Notes: generated by a model from the letters alone, not told the origin. Positions 20,101 to 30,261 are shown, counted from the first letter of the stretch. The stretch is 64,000 nucleotides of DNA from Lampris incognitus (GCF_029633865.1 NC_079230.1:34689405-34753404), one strand, 5' to 3'. Numbers and translations are program-made.

Positions 20101-20334
20101 GGGGAGGAAGCCGAAAAAGTGAGTCAAGGGGGGGAAGAGGACTTAAATGTCAGTGACACCAACGCACTTGATGGCCCCAGCCTGAGGAGGAACCCACAGA
20201 GAACTCGACGTCCCCCAAAGAAACTGTCTTACGAGTCACAGGTGGTGAGATCAAAAGAGGAACAGCAGAAGATAGAGAGGGGCTGGACATTGTGGCAGAG
20301 GGCCATAGCAGAGAGAGTAGCAAGGCACGTATAA
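17110..20334 (+). CDS. pol: E4 pol: protease, RT, integrase; RNase H absent
   Basis: The frame is open from 16,969 to the stop at 20,332-20,334; I start at the frameshift site because no in-frame Met before protease is convincing. Protease: CRALIDSGSQVTSI (about 17,250). RT: LRLCIDYRRLNACS, FSTLDLTSGYWQVEV, MPFGLQNAPSTFQR and catalytic YLDDLIIFS (about 18,640). RT ends at VHYLGHLVSAD (about 18,790) and the protein passes in frame to the pre-integrase region (LLVRDGIMYRQV), skipping thumb end, connection and RNase H. Integrase is complete: H/C zinc region ending CEQCERC, then D in CVDFLTLE, D in HADQGRNF, E in GTTERFNR, and a C-terminal domain ending VVHRNLL. No stop interrupts it. Confidence 0.87.
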   Translation, partial: RLEPVVTGATMGKQQDPPLQVSDTDDGVEDIPIVGPRNEGEVEVNGLKCRALIDSGSQVTSITHGYWCNHPDLHGQKLRPSKIPIAGAAGQDVPYSGVLRIKLKVLGKEFQRVPAFVVPDSEYRSSVPLLVGTNVVRAARRHLQATYGEQYLQRVKESHPEWYTALLETGDTEYTGADDMVGPAVYTGRKIRIPGGKEMDLMCKIKTGPQRKTYTALIEGHASIRLPQDLMVAKVLADVKKGCAPVRVMNLSQQTVTIKPHTQLASAFLVDSVVDFSATEQGCHQNEENKETYRCLHQVVSSGGVDISEAAVENERQRALLKELVERNMGVFSQHSMDYGHTKTVQHEIPLVDSKPFRLPYRKIPPSQWQDVRKLLTEMETAGVIRPSKSPYASPVVIVTKKDGSLRLCIDYRRLNACSTRDAFPLPRIEEALEALGQAKYFSTLDLTSGYWQVEVAEQDKHKTAFSTPMGLFEANRMPFGLQNAPSTFQRLMTCCFGDLNFTHLLIYLDDLIIFSKTFDEHLERLQLVFDQLKEHGLKLKPSKCQLVRKEVHYLGHLVSADFKSVNQKPSRSERIGGGRQVCLLLKEWRRLLVRDGIMYRQVQDCQRGVVEQLVLPERFHTSVKTALHDDSGHLGFERTLQMIRERFYWPKMFQEIKAWCEQCERCCLRKTPTAGLRAPLVSIHSSAPMELVCVDFLTLEKSKGGIENVLIVTDHFSRYAQAYPTKDQKACTVAKVLWKNFFCRFGFPAKLHADQGRNFESAVVKELCKCTGVTKTHTTPYHPQGNGTTERFNRTLMDMLGTLEPHLKPHWHEYVDAMTHAYNCTKHDSTGYTPYYLMFGRHPRLPVDLIFGLSTTKEPCEYSEYVQTLHDCLSEAYTQANQASRHAKEQQKRYYDQKAKSQGFSPGDRVLVKICHVEGRQKLGDRWKSHPYIVVKKQPSIPVYVVRTEDGEKERVVHRNLLTQCMFLPVERAGAATSAGVESDMGDWEVDGMEVMGEEAEKVSQGGEEDLNVSDTNALDGPSLRRNPQRTRRPPKKLSYESQVVRSKEEQQKIERGWTLWQRAIAERVARHV

Positions 20335-20520
20335 TCCACGGAAAAAAACAAACAAGTTTTATTAATGGTTTATTTACTTTGATTGCATTTACACATCTAC
20401 ATTTCATATGCAACTCATGGTATTAATACGTCACTTTCAGTGTGATCTGTTTTAATGTTTATGCTCATAAGTTTTATTTGTTTTGTTTTGTTTGGTCTGA
20501 TGGCTGGGACGCCATCAATT

Positions 20521-20534
20521 AAAGAAGGGGTAGA
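20521..20534 (+). other. E4 polypurine tract
   Basis: AAAGAAGGGGTAGA lies immediately before the TGTAAGG start of the 3' LTR. Confidence 0.75.
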
Positions 20535-21321
20535 TGTAAGGTAGTAATGTAAATCCGCCACAGGGTGGCACTGTTACGCTGTATGTTCCCCTGGGAATGC
20601 CGCAAATGGCGATGTTTGTCCCTCTTGCAACACCGTACCCCTAATTCTTGTCCCGGGCAAAAGGCTACGTTGATCACATGTTTTTTTGTTTCTTCTGGCG
20701 GAAGGTGAGCAGTGTTACTGGCGGTCTGCATTATCATAAAAATATTGATTTATGTCGCACATATTGTCTAACTGTTTATTCTGTGGTGTCAATAGACAAG
20801 TTTGCTTATAACCTAGTTAAAGTTTGATGTCGAACATTGTATTTGGCAAGAGAAATGTGACAAAAAGTGTTGGCTAGCCTGTTGAGCATTAGCATGGCGT
20901 ATAACGCAGGATGCAGTATTATTTGAGCAGATTATCCATGGTTTTTTTTGTTTAATTTTATGGGTAATAAGTGCCTTATTTAATTTATAATGGATGACAT
21001 TTGCTTTGGTTTTGCCGTAAGGTAGCATTTTGATATGAGATGTGTTTATTTGCACATTTGCACTTTTTATTTTCATTTTATTTTGAAAGAAAAATGTTTT
21101 TTTGTTTGTCTGCCGGAAGCTGTGAGTATGATGAGGCCAGCGGCCAGCTGATTGATGAGAGGTGAAGTGTAAGCGAGTGCCAGTAAAGTGTCCAGGTCTC
21201 AGCCACGATCCCAAGCCTCCGCCTCCTTCCTTTTCCACGCAAACATCATACTACAACAAACACAACGCAGAGTCCCAGGGCGTGTAGGGAGACGACGGCC
21301 GAACGCAAAGTGCGGGTTACA
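20535..21321 (+). repeat. E4 3' LTR (787 bp)
   Basis: Ends are TGTAA and TTACA. From 20,724 on it duplicates the 5' LTR. The next base resumes E2 pol. Confidence 0.87.
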
Positions 21322-21903
21322 TAAATATCCGAAAGAAGCATAAAATAGCAGATCGCTGGGAGCCTACCGTCTATGTGGTGGTGAAGCAGCCACATGCAGA
21401 AATTCCAGTTTACGTGGTGAAGCCAGAAGATGATGAGGGGCAAGAACGTGTGTTGCATAGGAACCTCCTGCTCCCATGTGGATTTCTCCCCGTCAACGAG
21501 GACACCCCAGAAGAAGAACGGTGTGGCCCTAGGTTACGCAGTAAAAAGAGAGAGCCCCTTGAAGAGAATCAGCTTGAAAATGAAGAATCGGAAGAATCTG
21601 TCGTAGGCTGAGGCTCCAGAGTTCAGCATGAGGGAAAGAGAGGATACTTGTCTTCATGCCACAGAAGAAAACTCCAACTGTTTGGAGCAGTCACCTACCC
21701 GCTGTGATGGGGCTAGTACGTCTTCAATGATCACCCGGGAGGACACATCCCTCACACCGGTACTCGGTCACCATGATGAATCTAATGAAAGGAATGAGGA
21801 GAATCCTGTAGCCCAGACGGAAGATGGGCCGAGAATATCCAATCGTCGTGATCGGCAACCCTCAGCCAGCTTAAAGGACTATGTGGGATGGACTGAATAT
21901 TGA
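21322..21903 (+). pseudogene. pol: E2 pol C-terminal tail
   Basis: The frame entering at 21,322 encodes the end of an integrase C-terminal domain (VVKQPHAEIPVYVVKPED, then RVLHRNLLLPCGFLPV), closely similar to the end of E4 pol. It stops at TGA 21,609-21,611; the tail continues in another frame to 21,903 (RISNRRDRQPSASLKDYV). The preceding integrase core is missing. Confidence 0.8.
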
Positions 21904-22064
21904 AAGCAGCATGCTGCTGTTAGTGAGTCGCCGGGAAACTGTAACAGTGAAGTTCTGACAGTGATACAGCAATTAATTATGATGCAGCACACCCAGAATG
22001 AATTAGTAAGAAAATTGCTGAACTTGGTTTGTGTCTGAGTACACTGACGAGGACGTCAGAGTTT

Positions 22065-22076
22065 GGCAGGGGAGGA
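22065..22076 (+). other. E2 polypurine tract
   Basis: GGCAGGGGAGGA is directly followed by the LTR start TGTAACCC. Confidence 0.75.
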
Positions 22077-22183
22077 TGTAACCCACCCATTAAATAGTGG
22101 TTTAGTTTCAAATGTGTCACCACTATACAAAGATACACACAAACATTGCAGACAATTACTAGACAGCACTCATGCATAGTCTA
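22077..22183 (+). repeat. E2 3' LTR, first piece
   Basis: Same sequence as 4909-5017; interrupted by E5 after GTCTA (22,179-22,183). Confidence 0.88.
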
Positions 22184-22393
22184 TGTAATGTCCGTAGACG
22201 CCTTGTCTTACTGACATAAGAATAATTCAAGAACGAGCCGACTTCGTAGGTTCTTAACTGTGTAGCTTTTACTAGCGTTCATCCGAGTTACAACCTTCAT
22301 AACATGCGCTTCTAACTTCCTGTATACGTCACACGCACTGCACGTACATCCGTGAGTAGGTCAAGTTAAACACGTGACCTTTCATTCATTACA
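22184..22393 (-). repeat. E5 3' LTR (210 bp)
   Basis: Plus-strand ends TGTAATG and CATTACA are an exact inverted pair. It is followed at 22,394 by the complement of the purine tract AGAGGGGGAGA. Confidence 0.95.
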
Positions 22394-22519
22394 TCTCCCC
22401 CTCTAAGATTATTTTCTAAACATTTCTCTGAACATTTACTGCCAACAATTTTAACCTGTATATCACCCCCCTTTTCACAAAAAATAAAAAATCCCCCGCA
22501 ATACACAAGTCCATACGCC

Positions 22520-25018
22520 TCACAAATCCAGCCGGATTGCAGGCTTGCTCACCCTGCCAGAGCGAGTAACATATGGTGTGGAAGTTGGCATTTCTGCTGC
22601 TCGGGACTCATCCGTGTTTCCACTCTCCCCTGGAGTGACATGGTCAGGATCCCTGCTGACAAAGGTGAGTGTTTTGGGTGTGGCCAACAGGTGGCGCCTG
22701 TTCCTTCTGTAATGTTCACCTTGAGCTGTCTCCACTATGTAGGATCTGGGAGTGGAGCTCTGACTGTGAACAACTGCTGGCATTGTCCATGTTTTCTGTC
22801 CATCAGGTTTGGTGAGTACTGCGTCACCCGAGTTCAGTGGGCGCAGTGTCCACACGCCGTTCCTGCGGTTGTAGTAGAAAGCCTGCCTCGATTTGGCTGC
22901 GGCGTCAGCGGTTTTGATCAGTTCCTCTTTAGGCCAGGCCGGTTTCAGGTTATGCTGCAATGTGGGTAAGGTGGTTCTGAGTCTCCTACCCATGAGCAAT
23001 TCCGCTGGACTGGCTCCAGTGGAAGAAGAGGGTGTAGCTCTGTATGTCAACAGGGCGAGGAGAGGGTCTTCCTGCCTTAATATGCTTTTGGCTATCTGAA
23101 CAGCCCTCTCTGCCTGTCCATTACTCTGGGGGTAGTGTGGGCTTGAAGTCACATGGATGAAATCATAATCCTCACTGAACCTCCTCATCTCTTCTGAAAC
23201 TAGCTGTGGCCCATTATCACTAACTACAATTTCAGGGATACCAAAACGTGCAAATGTAGCCTTCAGCCTAGCTACAACCTGACTGCTAGTAGTTGTTGGT
23301 AGATTTAGGATCTCCAAAAACCTGGAATAATAGTCAGACACTATCAAGTAGTTTTGCTTTTTGTACTCACACAGGTCTATGCCAACTTTCTGCCATGGTC
23401 TGGATGGGAGCTCACTTGACATTAAAGGCTCTTTTCTCTGTGTGTTCTTGTGTTCTCTGCAGAATTGACATTGCTGTATCTTTGTTGTAATGTGCTCTGT
23501 CATTTTGGGCCACCACACTGACTGGCTAGCTCTCTCTCTGCACTTAACTATCCCCTGGTGCCCGTCGTGTATTCTGTCTAAGATCACCTCCCTCATCTCT
23601 GTGGGAATGACGATACGACTGCCTCTGATGACTAAACCATCTACCGCAGATAACTCCCCTCTCACCTGATAAAAGTCTCTGACTGTCTCCGGCACTTTAT
23701 CGACATACTCAGGCCAGCCGTGTCTGATGAAGCCCAACACTGTCTGAAGCTGCAGATCCCCATCCGTGCTCTGTTTTATCTCCTGCATCCTTTGAGGTGT
23801 GGCAGGCACCTGGCACACGATGGCATCAATGTGCGCTGCAACATCATCATGAGAAGCACCATCTCCGTAGCACTGCTCTGGGCCTCTGGAGAGTGCATCA
23901 GCCACAGCTAAAGTTTTGCCTGGTGCGTATTCAGCCACTGCATTGAAACGCATCAGCCTCATTAACAGTCTCTGGCACCTAATGGGCACATTATCCAAGT
24001 CTTTGCTGTTCATGAGGGGCACTAGTGGTTTATGATCGGTGACAAGTCTGAAATTGTCAAGCCCAAACAAGTACTTCTCGAACCTTTCACATGCCCAGAC
24101 GCTGGCTAAGCACTCTTTCTCGATCTGTGCGTACCTTGTCTCTGCGTCACTCAGCCGTCGGGAACAGTAGGCCACGGGCTTCCAGTGTTCCCCGTGCTGC
24201 TGGAGCAGAACGCCTCCCAGCCCGTAGCTGCTGGCATCTGCTGACACCACCGTAGCCTTAGTGACGTCGTAAAAGGTGAGTACCGGGGCGGTGGCGAGTG
24301 CTGCTTTAAGGTCTTGGAATGCTGTGTTCTGTGCAGGTCCCCACAGCCACTCTGTCGTTGCTTTAAGCAGTCCATAAAGCGGCTGACCTACAGTGGACAG
24401 CTCTGGGACGTATTTTGCCAAATAGTTCACCATCCCGAGGAACCTCTTGAGCTCCGTCACGTTCTGGGGCTGAGGAAAGTTCTCTATTCCGGCCACTTTG
24501 TCCGGGTCAGGTCTGATGCTTGCCTCGTTGATGATATGACCAAGGAAGCGGACTTGTTTCTGTTTGAACTTGCATTTCGCTTGGTTGAGTTTGAGACCTG
24601 CTGTTTCAATGACCCCCAGCGCCTCTGCTAGGCGCCGGTCATGGATTTCCTCAGTCTCTCCATGTATAAGGATGTCATCCATGTACACCTCTGTGCCCTC
24701 TAGCCCGGTCAGAGTTTCCGCCATCTTTCTCTGGAAAATCTCTGGAGCACTCGTTATACCAAATGGAAGGCGGCAGAAAGCATGCCTCCCAAATGGGGTG
24801 ATGGAAGTGGTGAGCCCCCTGCTGTCTTCATGCAAGGGGATCTGGTAAAACCCACTTGCTGCATCCAACGTTGTGAAGAACTTTGACCCTGCGAGCCTTG
24901 GCATTATTTCCTCCATAGTGGGCAGCACGTATTTCTCACGTTTCACCGCTCGATTCAGCCTCCTGAGGTCAGCGCAGCAGCGAACCTCTTTCTTGTTCGG
25001 TTTCAGCACCGGCACCAT
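22520..25018 (-). CDS. pol: E5 pol: RT, RNase H, integrase
   Basis: 832 codons ending TRSGRVSKPAIRLDL. RT: VRCCADLRRLNRAVK, FFTTLDAASGFYQIPL, LPFGITSAPEIFQRK and catalytic YMDDILIHG (about residues 111-119). RNase H: VVSADASSYGLGGVLL, IEKECLASVWA, TDHKPL, ADALSRG. Integrase: zinc region ending CQFCREHK, then D in GIDLCEYKK, D in VSDNGPQ, E in NGQAERAV. The start listed is only the first Met; the protein should continue from the gag-protease frame, and the change of frame at about 25,020-25,045 falls inside RT, so it is a lesion and not a programmed site. Related to E1 pol. Confidence 0.9.
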   Translation of the reverse strand: MVPVLKPNKKEVRCCADLRRLNRAVKREKYVLPTMEEIMPRLAGSKFFTTLDAASGFYQIPLHEDSRGLTTSITPFGRHAFCRLPFGITSAPEIFQRKMAETLTGLEGTEVYMDDILIHGETEEIHDRRLAEALGVIETAGLKLNQAKCKFKQKQVRFLGHIINEASIRPDPDKVAGIENFPQPQNVTELKRFLGMVNYLAKYVPELSTVGQPLYGLLKATTEWLWGPAQNTAFQDLKAALATAPVLTFYDVTKATVVSADASSYGLGGVLLQQHGEHWKPVAYCSRRLSDAETRYAQIEKECLASVWACERFEKYLFGLDNFRLVTDHKPLVPLMNSKDLDNVPIRCQRLLMRLMRFNAVAEYAPGKTLAVADALSRGPEQCYGDGASHDDVAAHIDAIVCQVPATPQRMQEIKQSTDGDLQLQTVLGFIRHGWPEYVDKVPETVRDFYQVRGELSAVDGLVIRGSRIVIPTEMREVILDRIHDGHQGIVKCRERASQSVWWPKMTEHITTKIQQCQFCREHKNTQRKEPLMSSELPSRPWQKVGIDLCEYKKQNYLIVSDYYSRFLEILNLPTTTSSQVVARLKATFARFGIPEIVVSDNGPQLVSEEMRRFSEDYDFIHVTSSPHYPQSNGQAERAVQIAKSILRQEDPLLALLTYRATPSSSTGASPAELLMGRRLRTTLPTLQHNLKPAWPKEELIKTADAAAKSRQAFYYNRRNGVWTLRPLNSGDAVLTKPDGQKTWTMPAVVHSQSSTPRSYIVETAQGEHYRRNRRHLLATPKTLTFVSRDPDHVTPGESGNTDESRAAEMPTSTPYVTRSGRVSKPAIRLDL

Positions 25019-26037
25019 AGCGGCGCACCATTCTGTGTCACTTTTTCAATAATGCCCTCATTTTCCATGCGCTGCAGTTCTTTCTTAACCAGTGGTACAA
25101 GTGGCAGCGGTATCCGTCTGGCTGTATGCACCGCGTATGGCTGGGCACCCTCCACCAGAGCTATTTTCACTGGGTCTGTTTTCAGCAGTCCACTTGAACC
25201 GAAAACTCCACTGACCTCATTCATCCGCTTCACTAGACCCATCTCCACTGCCTCTGGACGACTCAGCAGACAGCTGCCTCTCCCCTTGATCACATACACT
25301 GGAAAGGAGTATTGTTTCTCCTTGTATTTGGTTGTGGCTTGAAACTGTCCTATGCAGCTGATGTTTCCACCTGGGCTTATGAAGCATGTGTCAGGAGGTC
25401 CCAGTTTTATGTTTGGCTTCAGCTTTTTAAATGTCCCTTGGTTGATAACAGTAGCGTCAGCCCCCGTGTCAATTTTAAAGGTTATTGGTACATCACTTAT
25501 TGTTAAACTAACAGTCCAATCTTCCTGACTGCTCTCTTTGCCAACTTCTCCCAGAAAGTACAGCTGTTTAACCTCTTCAGTGACTTCTCTCACCGCTTTA
25601 AAGTGACATACACGCTCCCAATGTCCCTTTTTATGACACTTGTTGCACTTACTGTTCGTTGCAGGACACTTCCGCTCATCGGTGTGCTGCGTCTTGCCGC
25701 ACCTCCCGCATTCGTCTACTTTGTTGGTTGCCGGACTGCCGCCACCATGACGCTGTCCGCCCTTTTTGTTTTGGCGTTCGTCCCGCCATCGGACAACATT
25801 GACGTTAGCCAGCAGGGCCTCTGGTTGGTTAGCTTGGAGGCTGAGCTGCTTTGTTATTGCCTCCGCCTGGCGCACTTGTTCAATGACTTTCACCAGAGTA
25901 AGGTCCGCTGTGAGCTGGAACTGACGGGAGAGCACTTTGTCTTTTATACCCACTACCAGACGATCTCTGATATGTTCATCCCTCTTGTCCCCAAACTCAC
26001 AGTGTTCAGACAGCTCATACAATGTCCGGATGTACAT
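25003..26037 (-). pseudogene. gag: E5 gag C-terminus, protease and RT entry
   Basis: The frame carries the end of capsid (LYELSEHCEFGDKRDEHIRD), two knuckle-like Cys/His clusters (CGRCGKTQHTDERKC and CNKCHKKGHWERVC), the protease motif TFKIDTGADATVINQ and the RT lead-in (ARRIPLPLVPLVKKEL). It runs out of frame at about 25,030, just before the pol entry. Its own Met at 26,037 is internal to gag. Confidence 0.85.
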
Positions 26038-26360
26038 CTCCGCTGTTTCTCCTGGCTGCTGGCTATGTTGATAGAAGCACGCCTCTCATGTATGATGTTA
26101 CGGCGGGGAATAAAGTAGCCGTCGAACTTTTTCAGTACGATATCATAGTCCACTTTATCACCCTCCGCCGCGAAGTCAAACGAGCTGAATATCTTTTCAG
26201 CCTCGCTGCCCATTGCATAAATCAGCGAACTCACTTGAATCTCCCCGTCGTCTTTATCCAGCTTTGTCGCGAGCCTGAAGCGCGAAAACCGTTGTCTCCA
26301 CTCCGGCCATTCAACGGGGCAGTCAAACTTGAATTCACTCGGCGGATTAAACTTCGGCAT
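26038..26360 (-). pseudogene. gag: E5 gag N-terminal part, frame break at about 26,090
   Basis: ATG 26,360 begins MPKFNPPSEFKFDCPVEWPE, a typical start for this gypsy group, followed by capsid helices (RFRLATKLDKDDGEIQV, GSEAEKIFSSF). Around 26,090 the reading switches frame by one base; the rest of capsid continues in the 25,003-26,037 frame. The start is 39 bases from the LTR, consistent with a very short leader. Confidence 0.85.
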
Positions 26361-26388
26361 GACCGCTCGTGTTCAGATACACAGACTA

Positions 26389-26399
26389 TTCTGACACCA
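26389..26399 (-). other. E5 primer-binding site, tRNA-Leu type
   Basis: The minus strand reads TGGTGTCAGAA directly after the 5' LTR, matching the same tRNA-Leu end as the TRIM for 11 bases. Confidence 0.6.
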
Positions 26400-26609
26400 T
26401 GTAATGTCCGTAGACGCCTTGTCTTACTGACATAAGAATAATTCAAGAACGAGCCGACTTCGTAGGTTCTTAACTGTGTAGCTTTTACTAGCGTTCATCC
26501 GAGTTACAACCTTCATAACATGCGCTTCTAACTTCCTGTATACGTCACACGCACTGCACGTACATCCGTGAGTAGGTCAAGTTAAACACGTGACCTTTCA
26601 TTCATTACA
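26400..26609 (-). repeat. E5 5' LTR (210 bp)
   Basis: Identical to 22,184-22,393. Right flank GTCTA is the target duplication. Confidence 0.95.
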
Positions 26610-26614
26610 GTCTA

Positions 26615-27292
26615 TATAAGGAAATCTCCTTGACGTTGGCGCCCCCTAGGTCTCATTGACAGTGCATGTGCGCACTTGTCGTTCAGAAAACCTTTGATGG
26701 GAGACGGTTTGCAAAGTGCGGTTGTTGGAGAGAAATATACTGTCTGCTGCACTTCGGTGTTGTGATTTCACAAGCCAACACCTGTCTGAAATATTATTTT
26801 GTGAAATAGCACGTGTGGATGTGACCTGGGCTGGAGAACGGGACGTGAAATGTGCATGGGACTGCCGTAACGTGAGGACGTCCATATTCGTCTTGCACCT
26901 TCTCGGATGGGACGTCCCAGAACACACTTCTCAGTAAGATCTCTCCAAGCACTGCCGCCTGGGACGAGTTCCTTGGGACACACAGCGTTATTATTTTGAG
27001 TGTTGTGCACAACCAACAATTTTTTTTTACTTTTGCTGCAGATGAGTGGCCATCTCATTTAGAACTAGGCCTACACTGAATGTAACTGTTCACCCTATGA
27101 TTCACGCAAATTGATTGAAAAAAAAACCCTCATCTCTATTAATAATAACTGTGTTATAAAACCTTGTGTCTGTGTCTGACTTGAACTAAATACCCCACAG
27201 CCTACAAGTAAGGAAAGAAGCTTCATGTATATTTAATGACTATTATGATCCCAGACTCTGTAGAATAATTTCAGCAGTGATACTTGGTTACA
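26615..27292 (+). repeat. E2 3' LTR, second piece
   Basis: It matches 8969-9620 and continues to the terminal GGTTACA, the inverted partner of the TGTAACC start. TATT follows at 27,293-27,296. Confidence 0.88.
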
Positions 27293-27296
27293 TATT

Positions 27297-27389
27297 AACC
27301 AACTTATACTGCCAGGTTACAACATAAATCAGTCGGGAGAGCGATTCCAAATATGCCGTCATGACAGCCGTTTGTTTTATTATACAACA
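27297..27389 (-). repeat. Probable continuation of the GA 5' LTR
   Basis: Immediately beyond the E2 target duplication. If joined across E2, the LTR would begin TGTTGTAT (4886) and end ATACAACA (27,382-27,389), an 8-bp inverted pair. The other copy (GB) runs off the window after 27 bases, so the far end is unverified. Confidence 0.4.
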
Positions 27390-27482
27390 ACTGTCACATG
27401 ACACTCCAAGGCACCCGAATATCAATACCCTGGTCCGCCTATAGGTGGCAGCAACGGACCAGGTATAATCACAACATATAAC

Positions 27483-27836
27483 ATGGAGAAACTATTATTG
27501 ATCGATCAGGCCAACACGTATTCGTTAATTGTTCGAATTACTCAGAACCCTGGACACTTAAATTTATATGCACCCGGCTATGATGATGAATTCTTTATTC
27601 AGGACATGTTACTCAAGGTATCAGGGGGACGACAAAATATACTCGTAGGAAGCGACTTTAACTCTTGGATTTTTGGATGTTTGGATCCTGTTCTGGATAA
27701 GTCAGCCTCGACAGTATCCAGAACAAAAGTGGCCAGGACTACCTTGGCTTCTGTGAACGATCTTCATTCCATGGATGTTTCTTGCCCCATAACTCTCATA
27801 CTAGGACTGACCTTTTTCTGTTATCAACGCAACTAA
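27483..27836 (+). pseudogene. L1-like endonuclease fragment
   Basis: Contains the APE-type signature LNLYAPGYDDEFFIQDM and ILVGSDFNSW (the DFN of the L1 endonuclease), followed by DPVLDKSAS. The N-terminal catalytic part is missing and the frame ends early. The domain would nick target DNA to prime reverse transcription. Confidence 0.8.
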
Positions 27837-28359
27837 TTTACAGAATATTAGAATCTCAACACTTATCAAGAATCCTGTCGGATTATTCACCTTTCACCCT
27901 GTCTATCTTGATGCCAAACCCCCCCCCCCCAACAACAACTAATTCATATAGATGGCATTTGAACCCTATCCTTCTTCAAAAACCAGATCTCTGCAAGTTC
28001 ATTATGGACCAGATAGAGCTATTCTGTGAGACAAACTGTCCCAATAGCTTTATGGGACACCCTTAACGCATATTTAAGGGGACAAATAGTAAAAAGAAAA
28101 ACGTGGCAGAAATAGAAGAACTGGAGGCAGAAATTTTGAAATTGGAAAAGGAGTTCCAACAGTCTGGGTCCAAGGAATTATATCAATCACTGGTAAACAA
28201 AAAGCTCAAATACAATACATTACATACTTATAGAACTGAAAAATAAATTTTAAGAACTAAACAATGATATCTTGAAGTGGGAGAGAAGCACACAAAATCT
28301 TGTCCTGACAACTGAGAACAGGCAAGCTTAAGGACAATTAATGCAATTCAAACTGAAAC

Positions 28360-29390
28360 AGGTTCGGTCTCATATAATCCAATAGAAATTAATGACACAC
28401 TTAAACAGATTCATACAAACGTATATACATCGGAATCTCCAGCAGACCTGACTAAAACTGATGAATTTCTGTCCATCACTGAATTGCCCAAACTTTGCCA
28501 AAACCAAATGAATCTTGATCTTCCCTTCACCCAGAAAGCAACCGAAAAGCCCCTGGGCTGGTTCCAAACTAATAAATCACCAGGGGAAGACGGTTCCCCC
28601 CTCAAATTTACAGATAATTTAAGGATCCCCTCGTCCCCCTCATCATGGATGTCATTAACTTAGCATCTAAAACTCAAACTCTCCCCGAATCACTCTCTAC
28701 TGCCATAATCACTGTGATGCATAAAGAAATAGACACCCATTAAAGTGATCTTAATTCCGGCCTAGTCTGTTATTAAATTCAGACTATAAATTGATCTCTA
28801 AGGCCCTAGCTAAGAGGCTTGATCAATATTTGCCACAATTAATAAATCCAGACCAGAGGGTTTTATTTTGAAATGCTCATCAGCTAATGTCTGTGAAAGG
28901 AGTTGCACTTGATTCAACTCCTTTGGATACTCATCAGCTAATGTAGGCTCTTTAATATTACCCACCTAACACAGTGTAAAACTGAGCCTAGCATAGCTGT
29001 AGCTCTAGATGCTTTCAATGAGCCTTCGATAGGCTGAAGTGGTTTATATTTATTTACAGTCTTGGCCAAGTTTGGGTTTGGCCAGTTGTTTATTAATTGG
29101 GTAAAACCCCTTTATCATGAACCCCCGGCCAAAATGACCACTAATGGACGGATCTCAACAGTGTTCCCTTGAGTGGACGGGGTTACCCTGTGTCTCCTCT
29201 TTGTCCTGGCTATTGAGTCCCTAGCCGGAGAAGTTAGACAGGATCCTGATATGAAGGGTTTCAAAGTAGAGCAAACAAATCATAAAATGAATCTCCTGGC
29301 AGATGATGTAATTTTGTACATAACAGACCCTGGTAACTCCCTTACCAAATTACAGACTCGATTATGGTGTTATTTCAGGATATAAGGTCA
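28360..29390 (+). pseudogene. L1-like reverse transcriptase fragments
   Basis: Shifted frames show the RT lead-in (about 28,570, TNKSPGEDGSPLKF) and, at 29,173-29,385, LCLLFVLAIESLAGEV followed by MNLLADDVILYITD, in which ADD is the catalytic Asp pair. Stops and frameshifts throughout. Confidence 0.78.
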
Positions 29391-30261
29391 ACTGGGAAAA
29401 AAGTGAAATTATTCCACTAACGAATTTTGATTACACTGAGTATCAGCAAACAAGCCTATTCAGGGGGCTTCCGAATGGTATAAAATATCTTGGAAAAACT
29501 GTAGATAATGACCTTGAACATGTGTACAAACTTAATGACACCCCATTGCTCAGTAGAAGCGAACATGATCTACATAGGTGGATGAGTTTGCCCATTACTT
29601 TACTGGCAGAGTTACTGTGTGAAACTGAATATATTGCCAAGGTTATGGTGTCCTTTCCAGGCCTCGCCCACTCCACTATCCAAAACGGTCTTTAAAACCC
29701 TCAACAAACATGTTAGACAATTTATATGGAATTGTAAAGTGCCCAGGGTTTCTATAGACACATTAACATGGAAGTGTAGCTGAGGGGGGCCTTCCATTAC
29801 CCAGTTTTAACAATTATTATTTGGCAGCTCAAATGCGGTTTATTTCATCATTTTTTTCCTTTTTTTTGTTGAGGGTGACAGTGTCCCCTCCTGGGTACAA
29901 ATTGGATTGCACTCCCTAAAAGAAAAGTTATCCAGTGGTTTTATTCATAAGTGGAACTCCAGAATTAGATCCACCAGGACAGACAATCCTATTTCAAAGC
30001 ATTTGATTAAAATATGGAGTGAGATTCATGGAAGTCTTGGACTGAAAATGGGACTGTCACCAAAAACACCTCTGAGACTCATAGCCATGACTCTAAACAA
30101 GTTTCTGGAGATAAAGGGACCCAGCATTTGGAAGACTGCTGCGAAAAAAGGACTTCTCGTATCCTTTGGACAATTGAGGAGGAAATACAGCTTGTCTGAC
30201 AAGACACTCTTCTGCTATCTTCAGTTAAGATCTTTTCTTGGAACCAACCTGGGCCCTGCAT

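Larger units (their letters stand above)
13941..21321 (+). mobile_element. E4: Ty3/gypsy element with RNase H-less pol
   Basis: Order: truncated 5' LTR (13,941-14,536), tRNA-His-like primer site, leader, gag (two frames), pol in the -1 frame, purine tract, complete 3' LTR (20,535-21,321). The right end flanks the resumed E2 pol tail (TAAATATCC). No target duplication is seen because a deletion removed the E2 integrase together with the first part of the 5' LTR. E4 belongs to the same broad group as E2: similar protease C-terminus and integrase tail (HRNLL). Confidence 0.87.
22184..26609 (-). mobile_element. E5: Ty3/gypsy element with identical LTRs
   Basis: Complete minus-strand element of 4,426 bp: 5' LTR 26,400-26,609, primer site, gag, protease, RT, RNase H, integrase, purine tract, 3' LTR 22,184-22,393. 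The two 210-bp LTRs are identical over every base I compared, and GTCTA is duplicated at 22,179-22,183 and 26,610-26,614. It sits in the 3' LTR of E2. Despite its youth the coding region has two frame breaks, in gag and early RT. Confidence 0.95.
4909..27292 (+). mobile_element. E2: Ty3/gypsy element with three nested insertions
   Basis: Outer ends are TGTAACC at 4909 and GGTTACA at 27,286-27,292, an exact inverted pair. TATT flanks both sides (4905-4908 and 27,293-27,296). The two LTRs match each other piecewise: 4909-5017 with 22,077-22,183, and 8969-9620 with 26,615-27,258. Internal order is PNMA-like gag, residual protease, RT, RNase H, pol tail. The integrase core is missing. E3, E4 and E5 lie inside. 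Without them E2 would be roughly 6.6 kb. Confidence 0.88.
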
